DNA from: Nymphaea colorata
Taxonomy: Eukaryota > Streptophyta > Magnoliopsida > Nymphaeales > Nymphaeaceae
NCBI RefSeq assembly: GCF_008831285.2
Contig: NC_045151.1
Coordinates: 4,399,544 to 4,463,543, forward strand
Length of the DNA: 64,000 nucleotides
Reading direction: 5' to 3'
Both the position numbers and the translations under genes were made by a program. Positions 46,186 to 56,732 of the stretch are shown one piece after another (positions within the stretch are counted from its first letter, which is position 1; the number at the start of each line of letters is the position of its first letter). The notes beneath the pieces were generated by a model. The model had not been told where the DNA came from. It saw nothing but the letters and a program-made list of their open reading frames with translations, and made no database searches.

Positions 46186-47365
46186 GTGAAGCAGAAACTA
46201 GAGATAGAGTTGCTCCCTCTAATTTACCAACCATAATCATCCTTTACCTCTCAACAACTTGCACAAAGCGTTCGAGCTCCTCAACAGACTTATGCTCGCC
46301 GAATATGTCCTCAAGGGTGGCCATCAAGTAGGAGACCCTGGCGAATTGCATCCGGTACTGTGAAAACTATGACTCATGCATCTTCCCCACCGCCATGAAG
46401 TAGGTCTCCACCAGCCTATCTCTGACGAAGATAATGTGATCGCCCGAGCCCATCAAGTAGGTCCATGCGGCTCATCCTTGCTCTAAGATGCTCTTAAGAG
46501 AAGGCCATAGCTTCTTCCAACACAGTTTCTCCTTCACAGGCTAGTTGTGATGCTTCGTAGAGGCTCAGCAACCCCCTCACGTCCTCATGAAGATTCCCAG
46601 AGAACCCCAGACTGTTCCATAAATCTACTAAAGCACTCTACGAAATGCAGAAAGAAACTTTAATAGTTAGTGTCAATTAACACATTTGTAAAAGACAGTC
46701 TAGATTATGAAATTAACGCATGTGTACATATATATATATATGTACCTGCAGAAACATTATAGCCATGTTGCCTCAAAATTCTAAACCGAAGTGAAGAAGA
46801 GTAGATGTCCTCAAATCGTCTAGTTCTCGTGGATATGGCATCTAGCGATCGCCTGATCTCACTTGAAAGTGATAGGCTACTCCTAAACGTTCGAGTGAAT
46901 CAATGAGCTCCAACTGAGCCACTTGCTCAGTTGTAGATGTTATAAGTTGTCAGACTTCTCTTCTCAATTCTTCAACTCTGGTCCTTTGTATTTTGATCTG
47001 CTTTCATTTTCATATCCCAGAATTAGGATGACATCATAATAACAAAATAAACAAAATAATAGTCAGATCAGAGTATGGAAAATTACTGATGTTGCGCTGG
47101 TAATGAACAGGATGAAGTCATAGTTCCATGTACTTGGCTGATATCTAGAAGGCCTCCTTTGAGCGGCAGACCTACCGCAGCCCTCAGCCCTTGGCTCACA
47201 TCTCACAACGGTGGTGCTCCATGGCTTGACCCAGCCTTGCTATTAGGAGCAAGCTTGGGGGAAGTAACGAAAGGAGTGGAAGGTAAGCAAGATGAGCAGC
47301 CATTAGAACAGTGTGTATTTGTTGTTGAATGCTGAAGCCTTTCACTGCCTGTCGAATGACTTAGC
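46186..47365 (-). pseudogene. truncated second terpene synthase copy
   Basis: This segment matches exon 4 (46255-46450), the first half of exon 3 (about 46455-46630), exon 2 (46745-46985) and exon 1 (about 47090-47310) of the gene at 37.5-40.05 kb, in the same order and strand. Exons 5-7 are cut off by the copia-3 fragment, and the 3' half of exon 3 with intron 3 is deleted. Exon 3 here keeps the [18 protein letters not shown] block that the first copy has lost. Additional stops (for example in exon 3 after AMAFS) and shifts are present. Confidence 0.85.
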
Positions 47366-48425
47366 TCTGGATTGGTTTGCTAGTTTATACAGAGCAGCAT
47401 CCGAGTGTGCATTGCGTGTCTATAATGGTTAGAGAATTTGAATTAGGTTCAATCTCTTAAAATATGGTGTTTGCGTAAGCTATAAATGTTTAATTTTTTT
47501 TTCTTTGTATATAAATAGAAAGTATTAAACTATGACACTTGGCCAAGCCATAATTATTCGGTACTTTTAATTTATAGAGAGAATGCATTCTTTCTTCAAG
47601 TTTTTGTTATGCATTATAATCCAACACTTATTAGCTAATGTTTGCCACTTAAAACCATTTTTGTTAAAGACCATGTTTATTTTTTACAAGTATTTGAGTA
47701 ATTGCACCTCTTCACCTTTAAGTGGTGCAACTTGCCGTTGCAACAATATTATGAACATGGTTTGCTAGCTTATAAGGAGCTGCATCCAAGTGCATATTGC
47801 GTGTCTATAATGGTTAAAGAATTTTAATAAAGTTCAATCTCTTAAAAATATGGTATTTGCGTAAATTATAAATGTTTGATGCTTTTATCTTTCTATATAA
47901 ATAGAATGCATTAAACTATGACACTTGCCTAAGCCATAATTATTTGGTACTTTTATTTTATTTACATATAGATAGAATGCATTCTTTCTTCACGTTTTTT
48001 ATATGCATTATAATCTGACACTTATTAGCTAATGTTGGCCACATAAAACCATTTTTATCAAAGACCATGTTTATTTTTTACACGTATTTGAGTAATTGTA
48101 CCTTCACCTTTAAGTGGTGCAACTTGTCGCTTCAACAATATTATGAACATGGTTTGCTAGCTTATAGAGAGCCGCAACCGAGTGCACATTGCGTGTCTAT
48201 AATGGTTAGGGAATTTCAATGAAGAGTAACAACTTAGCTTATGTTGCTTACATAAGCTACAGTCGTTTGACACACTTTCTTTGAGCGAAAATAAAATGCA
48301 CTAAAAGATGGTGTTTGTGTAAGTTATAATTCTTTGTATAAATGTAGAATGTATTCATTGTTTCAATGAAAATTTTAATGGGTTGGTGTCGGCAGCCGGC
48401 CCCAGCCACCATGTGTTTTTGCCAT
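47366..48425. repeat. duplicate of the terpene synthase upstream repeat region
   Basis: Homologous to 40051-41260, with three units anchored at about 47416, 47800 and 48197 (spacings 384 and 397). It is more regular than the first copy, which has an extra partial unit. Confidence 0.8.
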
Positions 48426-50020
48426 TGTTCCGAGAGAAGCATGTAAGGGAAAAGAGGAAAAAGAAAAGAATGATGAAAACATGTGGCAGACCCAATTATC
48501 TCACTACTTGTCATAGAAGCTGCCAAAGGAGAAAGAAAGGAAGGAAGGACAAAGCTACCCCTTCAACCACAATTAGGGATGTCAATGGATAATAGTCAAA
48601 TTGGATTTACCTTTAGCCATATCTAAATCCAAATCTGGAATCCTATTTCACAAGCTGAATTTTATTTGTCAGACCCAACTATCTCACTACTTATCACTTT
48701 TTAATCTATGTTGTTCTCCCAACCACCGTCATGAAAATGATCAATTTCTATTCTGCTGGAGGCCGCAAAGCCAGTTTTCTCTGCAATCTAAACTTATAGA
48801 CATGATTTTAAATTTGGTAAGAAACAAACACACACACACACGCACGCACACACAGACACACAAATATATATATATATATATTAAGTTAATCATATTTTGG
48901 ATCATAATAATGTTTTTAATAATCTAAAAATGAATGGCTCTTTTAACATCAAAATTTGGAACATTGTTGAAAAGAACAATTCTTTCATGAAAATAACTTG
49001 AACCAAAACATGATTTTTATAAACTTAGTATTAATTATATACATATTAGAAGGTTCACATTTTATTTAAAATATCTTTTAATATAAATTTGAGAGGTATG
49101 GCTTTATCCCTTAGCGAAGTGGTATGGTGTGTGTGTGTGTGTATTAATGACACTAGGTATGGGGTACAAAGGCTTCAGACTTACGATCTCAACTATTAAC
49201 TACTAAAATACTCTTAAGGTAATATCTAAAAGGTGAGATTGTTATAGAAAAAAATGTTTTGAACATTGCATTTAGATGTATATAATTGTCCACTTGGTTC
49301 AACCATCATCTTCTAGTCTCTTTCTTTCTCTCTCTCGCTCTCTCTCAATCTCTCTCATATTACTTTATGCGAATCTTAACATTATGAGAAAGGTTAAGAT
49401 ATGGCTGTTGGAATCAATATGTATTTTTGAAACTGAGTCCAATATGAACTTTATGCCAAATAAATTTGGATTGCGATCATATATGTAAATTATTTTTACA
49501 TAATAAAATCAATGAAATAAAAGATTAACAAGAAATCTGGCAAGTCCGAAAGGGCGAACTCTAGGGGATGTTGAAGGCTTGGCTTTGGGGATTTTTCTAC
49601 CAGATTTATTTAGGAGCAAGTAAATTAAGAAATTGAATTTCTTCTTTAACACAACCTATAAAAAATGTGCCAATGAGTACTTTTCTCATGTATTCTAGTA
49701 TTATAACAGATCACGCCACGATTGATGGGAATTAAAGTTAAAGTGAATGAAGAAAATATAATGAATTGGAGAGAAAAAAGAAGCAGCAATATGAACGTAG
49801 CTAGTCTGGAAGAGAAGAAGAATACAGTATAAGGAATTGACGAAACAACATGAAAGGACTGAAGCCAATGAGTAACCACTAACAGAATTGAGGGCAGAAT
49901 TTCTTGAGCCATCAAGGGCCAAATTTCTTCTGTAACTTGATTACTTCAGTGCTTTAGCACTTGCAAGAGGATAATGTGGTGGTGGTGGTGATCAAAGAGA
50001 CCCACCTGCTCAATTTGAAT
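48426..50020. other. intergenic with short microsatellites
   Basis: No gene recognised. (CA)n with interruptions at 48829-48862 is followed by (TA)n at 48866-48880. (GT)n lies at 49127-49142 and TC-rich DNA at 49317-49360. A GGGATGTCAATGGAT motif at 48572 resembles the end of the MITE-like elements. Confidence 0.5.
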
Positions 50021-50122
50021 TTTATGTGCAGTTTTTGCCTACTTTCTTCGCATCCTTCTTAAAATTGCTTCTCTTCCTCTGCCCTTCAATCTACCGAGAA
50101 ACTGGGAGTGGGGTTGGTGGAG

Positions 50123-51300
50123 ATGGGGGCAGTAATAGACGCTCTTGTGCATACAGCCATTTATACTGCAACCAATTTGTTGAAAGAGACGAAATATCAC
50201 ATCTTGAATGCCAAAGATGATTTGAAGAAGCTCCAAAGGATCCTGAAAATCTTCCAAAAGGCCATCAAAGATACTGATCGAGTCCTTTTTCAGCAAGGAG
50301 TGCAACAGAGAACTAGAGTTTGAGCTCAAGGATGTTCTTTATGATGCCGAAGACATCATCGAAGAATATCGAAGCAAAATTGAGGCCAGCAAGAGGGATC
50401 AGGTACGGAAGCGGTCTTTGACCACTGCGCTCTCTTCCTATTATGAAGATGTTTCTTTTGGTTACCAACTTGGTATCAAAACGAAGAAAATCAATGAAAG
50501 GCTTGATAAAATAAAAAAAGATTGGGACATGGTGGATAGGCTCAAAACAACACCAAAAGGGGATGGTAAGGACCCTGTTCATGGTGAACATGTCAACCCC
50601 AAAGAGGCAACCCATCACATAGGGGTACAACTGCCCATAGGCAGGGAGAATGATAAAAAGGTGTTAGTAGAAATGCTCTCATCGAATGACTTTTGTAGTA
50701 AGACTGAGAAGGGTGGTGCTTCTATTATCTCCATTGTTGGAAAGGGAGGGATCGGTAAAACAACTCTTGCAAACATGGTATTTAATGAAGTTGAACAACA
50801 GTTTGTGGAACGCAGGTGGTGGGTTTGTGTTTCAGAAAGGCCAAACCATAAGGATTTGGTGCAGTAGATACTAAGGGAAGTGTGCAAGAGTTCTGGAGAA
50901 AACACTGATTGTTCCTTGACTGACTTATGCACACAATTACTGAACGAGCTCTCAAAGGAAAAATTTTGTTGGTCCTAGATGATGTATGGGTAGTAAAATG
51001 GTGGGAGGAAGAGATAGGGAGAACATTGATGGTGGGTGCAATGGGGAGCAAAATTTTGATTACCAGTAGAAAGAAATATGTGTCAGAGGGGATGGGTGCT
51101 TTTTATATGCATGAACTACAGGAATTTAATTTCCACCAAAGTTGGTACTTGTTTCTGAAGGAGGTTTTAAGAGAAGGCCAAACAGAAAAAAAAATTCGGT
51201 GATGCATCAGATCAAACTTGTTGGAGAGGGAATAGTAAAGAAGTTTGGTGGGTTGCCACTTGTGATTAGGATGGTAGGGTCCATTTCTACACCAAGAAAA
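50123..51300 (+). pseudogene. CC-NBS-LRR (NLR) resistance gene, truncated pseudogene
   Basis: Plant NLRs are cytoplasmic immune receptors. ATG at 50123 starts a coiled-coil domain (LLKETKYHILNAKDDLKKLQ). A one-base shift near 50297 leads to the EDVID-type motif DAEDIIEEY. The NB-ARC domain follows with P-loop GKGGIGKTT (50737-50763). A TAG at 50865 replaces a Gln codon in the VQQILREV segment. After a shift near 50940 come kinase-2 LLVLDDVW, RNBS-B GSKILITSRK and RNBS-C-like LQEFNFHQSWYLF. After a further shift near 51200 comes GGLPLVIRMVGS. The copy is cut off near 51340 by copia-3-type DNA, so no MHD motif or LRR remains. Confidence 0.88.
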
Positions 51301-51339
51301 TGAGTAGGGAGGACTGGAAGTCAGTCGTGGATAGTAAGA

Positions 51340-53040
51340 TATGAATATCCAAGAAAGTGGAGACAGTTAAAAGTATATCTGATTTGAATGTGATCTGCTG
51401 GCATCCCAACTATATCCACATAAATTGTCCAACTCAACTCAAAGATCAGAAGACAAACATGCAGCCCCTACGAAATAAATTAGCATGAGATTTGCAGTTG
51501 GAAGGAATGCAACAGGCAAGCTTAGCATCGCAAAGAGGTTCTGATACACTCTTTGTTACACATATCAATGGCCATAAACAGCAGCAAATAAGCCAGATGT
51601 GGGCTGGTATGAGCAGTTGCCGGCAGGGTCAACAGCTTTTCAATGAGGAGTGGACTTGGATTGTGGATCTAGCATTAGGAGCTCCCACCCAGGTTTGCAT
51701 GTCATATGCCATCAGCCATAGGGATGTCAACGGATCAGATTTGAATAAAATATACTCTTAACGATATGTAGCTGCTTTTCAAATATTAACACGTTCATAT
51801 TTGAATTCTGATTTGGACATGAATGAATAAAAGTCATATCTAAGTCTGAAATCCAATTTTGCTATCTGAATATGATCTGAATCCAACCTTGCATTCACTT
51901 CCAAATCTGAATTTTGAACCAAATCTAGCTGACTTTCAATATATAAGAATGTTACATGTATGATATTTGTTTAAAACTAAATCTAGTCTGAATTTGAATC
52001 TGATCAAATATTTACATATATCTGAATCCAAAACCAATAGAATGTCATTTCTTAAATCCAAACCCGATCTGATTTTTCCATTCGACACTATATTTCTTTT
52101 ATATAACTGGTTTTTCAGAATGGTTTAGTTGGATATCTTATTCAAATCGAATATATTGACATCCTTACTTGACCAGAAATTCCTATCTCCACCACTGGAA
52201 GTGGGAGTCAAAGATGCACCATGATATACGCGTGAAACTACTACTTGATTCTAACCGAAGTGGCCACAAGTATTGGCAGATGATCTATGTTTCAAATCTA
52301 GGAAATGTTGAGATCATTCAACCTTCTTCGATGCACATTTCAGTTTCTTTCTTTCAAAGTCTAGAGAAGTAACACCCATAAGAATGGAACTAAGGATGTA
52401 CCGTCAGCGCGATCCTCAAGCCAACTAGCTATGCTATGGCATGTCAATTCCAAATAGTTGACACATCACAGACCTGAAAAAAACATTGAATGTATGGATA
52501 ACAATAATTTAAGTTTGAAGCGATACTTGACGAACAATATACTAGACAAAGTAGACCACGTAATCGCAGGAATTTATTTATAAATCTTTCTTGCACAAGT
52601 ACGAAACATTTGCACCCAAATACCCTGAAGTGACAGCGGCATATTGAGAAGGAGTTCAAGAGGAATTTTTCCTTCTATGCTAGAGTTTGGAACTCGAATG
52701 GATATATAACATGCTGTCCCAATGGCTTCGCTCAAAAAAATCTGAGGTATGTTCATGTGCATCATTAGAGCCCGAGCAATATTCAGAAGTTGTCGGATTT
52801 TTCTTTCTGCAATGCCATTTTATTGAGGCATCCCGGTGCAGGTACATTGGTGCTCTATTCCATGCTTCCTCACAAACTTTTTCAATGCATCATTCACATA
52901 TTCACCACCATTGTCAAAGCGAAGCATTTAATCTTAGCACCATATTGAGGGAGAATGAGGGCATAGAATTCTTCAAAAATTTTTGGCACTTCACTCTTAT
53001 TTTTGAGAAAATAAATCCAAGTTACATGAGTCATATCATA
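51340..53040 (-). mobile_element. antisense copia-3 fragment R
   Basis: It matches 42.59-44.27 kb through the MITE-like insertion (51719-52167) and into the integrase region. The minus-strand frame at 52574-52765 reads IGTACYISIRVPNSSIEGKI, a copia integrase C-terminal piece. It joins NLR sequence on the left and the satellite on the right without target duplications. Confidence 0.75.
51719..52167. mobile_element. MITE-like element, copy 2
   Basis: Same inverted ends (TAGGGATGTCAA / TTGACATCCTTA) and body as 42945-43394. It lies at the same position within copia-3 sequence, so the two copies were duplicated together. Confidence 0.45.
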
Positions 53041-54247
53041 ATGTGCTTAAACATGCATGTTGAATGATTTAGTGGAATGAAATTACAAGCTTGTATGAAC
53101 ATAAATGACATTTAAGTTATTTACTTGCTGTATTTCAGTTAATATAACGTGTTTCACTTGTTATTACATCTATAACGCATGATTTAAATGGTTCAAACTA
53201 AAAGTTTGTACGAAAAAATGAGATTCACGTCATTCGTTTGATCGCTTATTATTAGCCTAATGCGTTTCACTTGTTATTACATGTAAAATGATTGATTTTG
53301 TTGATTGAAATCACAAGTTCAAATGGATGCAAATGGGATCTATGCATTAGTTTGATCTCTTGTAGTCAATCCAATGAGTTGAATTTGTAGTTACATCAAC
53401 AGTAAGAATCTAATGAATTGAAATCACAGGTTTGTATCAATACGAGTAGGATTTAAGCGATTCATCTGAGCACGCATATTTCATTGAATGTGATTAACTT
53501 GTTGCTACGTCCACGTTAAATGATTTAGTGGATTTAAATCACAAGTTTGCATGAAAATGAACAAAATTCAAGTGGTTCATTAGCTCTTTTATAGTTAATC
53601 TAATGTGTTTCACTTGTTATTACATGTATAAGTAATGATTTAAATGATTGAAATCACCAACTCATATGGACACAAATCTGATGTATACATTAGTTTGATG
53701 GTGGTAGTTAGTCCAATAAGTAGAACTTTTTGTTTGTTTCAATACGAGAACTCATTGAATTAAGTAAAAGGGGTCAAACAAAAGCAAAGATCCCACTTGA
53801 ATCCATATGAACTTGTGATTTCAATCATTTAAATCGTTCATTACACATGTAATAACAAGTGAAACACATTAGATTAAATATAGCTAAGCAAATTAACGAC
53901 TTGAATCTTATTCATTCTCATACAAACTTGTGATTTCGATCAAATAAATCATTCAAAATGGATGTACTAACAAGTTAAAAACATTCAATTAAATATGTGT
54001 GATCAAATGAATCGCTTAAATCCCACTCATGTTTATATGAACAACTGATTTCAATCACTTATATCGCATACTATAGATGTAACGACAAGTTTATCTCTTT
54101 CGATTAAGTACTAGGGATGAAACTAATGCATAGATTCCATTTTTAACTATATGAATTGGTGATTTCAATCGTTCTTTATAGAAGTAATAAACAGTGGTTA
54201 ACTATAAGGGATCAATTGAATGACTTGAATCACAAACTAATGCGTAA
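53041..54247. repeat. 1.2 kb satellite unit 1
   Basis: Starts ATGTGCTTAAACATGCATG. The first half has five to six forward ~115-bp monomers marked by CACTTGTTATTACAT-like words (about 53155, 53267, 53380, 53500, 53613). The second half has about four reverse monomers marked by ATGTAATAACAAGTG-like words (about 53848, 53963, 54078, 54183). Non-coding. Confidence 0.92.
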
Positions 54248-55432
54248 ATGTGCTTAAACATGCATGTTGAATGATTTAGTGGAATGAAATCACAAGCTTG
54301 TATGAACATAAATAACATTTAAGTTATTTACTTGTTGTATTTCAGTTAATATAACGTGTTTCGCTTGTTATTACATCTATAACGAATGGTTTAAATGGTT
54401 CAAACTAAAAGCTTGTATGAAAAAATGAGATTCACGTCATTCGTTTGATTGCTTATTATTAGCCTAATGCGTTTCACTTGTTATTACATGTACAATGATT
54501 GATTTTGTTGATTGAAATCACAAGTTCAAATGGATGCAAATAGGATCTATCCATTAGTTTGATCTCTTGTAGTTAATCCAATGAGTTGAACTTGTAGTTA
54601 CATCAATAGTAAGGATCTAATGAATTGAAATCACAAGTTTGTATCAATACGAGTGAGATTTAAGCGATTCATCTGAGCACGCATATTTCATTGAATGTGA
54701 TTAACTTGTTGCTACATCCACGTTGAATGATTTAGTGGATTTAAATCACAAGTTTGCATGAAAATAAACAAAATTCAAGTGGTTCATTTGCTCTTTTATA
54801 GTTAATCTAATGTGTTTTACTTGTTATTACATGTATAAGTAATGATTTAAATGATTGAAATCACCAATTCATATAGACACAAATCTAATGTATACATTAG
54901 TTTGATGGTTGTAGTTAGTCCAATAAGTAGAACTTTTTGTTTCATTGAATTAAGTAAAAGGGGTCAAACAAGTAGATCCCACTTGTATCCATATGAACTT
55001 GTGTTTTCAATCATTTAAATCGTTCATTACACATGTAATAACAAGTGAAACACATTAGATTAAATATAAGGGAGCAAATTAACTACTTGAATCTTATTCA
55101 TTCTCATGCAACCTTGTGATTTCGATCAAATAAATCATTCAAAATGGATGTACTAACAAGTTAAAACATTCAATTAAATATGTGTGTTCAAATGAATCGC
55201 TTAAATCCCACTCGTGTTTATACGAACAACTGATTTCAATCACTTATATTGCGTACTATAGATGTAACGGCAAGTTTATTTCGTTCGATTAAGTAATAGG
55301 GATGAAACTAATGCATAGATTCTATTTTTAACTATATGAACTCGTGATTTCAATCGTTCTTTATAGAAGTAATAAACAACGGTTAACTATAAGGGATCAA
55401 TTGAATGACTTGAATCACAAACTAATGCGTAA
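54248..55432. repeat. 1.2 kb satellite unit 2
   Basis: Full second unit, offset 1207 bases from unit 1, with the same forward-then-reverse monomer order and mostly substitutional differences. About 20 bases are lost near 54940. Confidence 0.92.
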
Positions 55433-56422
55433 ATGTGCTTAAACATGCATGTTGAATGATTTAGTGGAATGAAATCACAAGCTTGTATGAACATAAATAA
55501 CATTTAAGTTATTTACTTGCTGTATTTCAGTTAATATAACGTGTTTCGTTTGTTATTACATCTATAACGATAGGTTTAAATGGTTCAAACTAAAAGCTTG
55601 TATGAAAAAATGAGATTCACGTCATTCGTTTGATCGCTTATTATTAGCCTAATGCGTTTCACTTGTTATTACATGTACAATGATTGATTTTGTTGATTGA
55701 AATCACAAGTTCAAATGGATGCAAATAGGATCTATGCATTAGTTTGATCTCTTGTAGTCAATCCAATGAGTTGAACTTGTAGTTACATCAATAGTAAGGA
55801 TCTAATGAATTGTAATCACAAGTTTGTATCAATACGAGTGGGATTTAAGCGATTCATCTGAGCACGCATATTTCATTGAATGTGATTAATTTGTTGCTAC
55901 ATCCACGTTGAATGATTTAGTGGATTTAAATGACAAGTTTGCATGAAAAAGAACAAAATTCAAGTGGTTCATTTGCTCTTTTATAGTTAATCTAATGTGT
56001 TTTACTTGTTATTACATGTATAAGTAATGATTTAAATGATTGAAATCACCAATTCATATGGACACAAATCTGATGTATACATTAGTTTGATGCTTGTAGT
56101 TAGTCCAATAAGTAGAACTTTTTGTTTCATTGAATTAAGTAAAAGGGGTCAAACAAAAGCATAGATCCCACTTGCATCCATATGAACTTGTGTTTTCAAT
56201 CATTTAAATCGTTCGTTACACATGTAATAACAAGTGAAACACATTAGATTAAATATAGGGGAGCAAATTAACGACTTGAATCTTATTCATTCTTATACAA
56301 ACTTGTGATTTCGATCAAATAAATCATTCAAAATGGATGTACTAACAAGTTAAAAACATTCAATTAAATATGTGTGATCAAATGAATCGCTTAAATCTCA
56401 CTCGTGTTTATACGAACAACTG
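55433..56422. repeat. 1.2 kb satellite unit 3 (truncated)
   Basis: Starts 1185 bases after unit 2 and ends abruptly after CGAACAACTGA at 56422, within the third reverse monomer, where pararetroviral sequence begins. Confidence 0.92.
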
Positions 56423-56620
56423 ACATCTGCACAACTTCAACACATTTGAAGTCGACAGAGCGATCAGGCACTATTCCTTAGGGATTGTGATCCTTGAGGC
56501 TCCAGAACTGGGCTCCTTGAATGTAACCTTGTTGAAGGCTATCATAAACAACTTGATTATACATAGGTTTTTGTCCTGGAAGGATGGGATCTTTCGGGTA
56601 ACATTCATTGTAATGTTTGA
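56423..56620 (-). repeat. inverted duplicate of the pararetroviral 5' coding region
   Basis: Reverse complement of 56876-57072 with few differences. With the sense copy it forms a hairpin-capable arrangement of about 198-base arms separated by about 255 bases. Confidence 0.93.
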
Positions 56621-56718
56621 TGTATTGTGCAACTGCAGCTCCTCTTCCTGTTAATCCAAACGTCCTGGTTGTTTCCCTTTCTTATTTTCGTCTCCACCAC
56701 CGATCCCCCTTCACCCTT

Positions 56719-56732
56719 TGGTATCAGAGCCA
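56719..56732 (+). promoter_or_regulatory. pararetroviral tRNA-Met primer binding site
   Basis: TGGTATCAGAGCCA matches the initiator tRNA-Met complement and overlaps the first ATG of the open frame. It is missing from the rearranged second copy. Confidence 0.88.

Noticed and set aside
53041-56422. CRISPR-like array of repeats and spacers
   Set aside because: The repeats are long diverged monomers in both orientations in plant DNA, with no unique spacers. This is a satellite.
56423-56620. A separate antisense viral gene at the left edge
   Set aside because: It is simply the inverted copy of 56876-57072. The minus-strand frame has no start or full domain.
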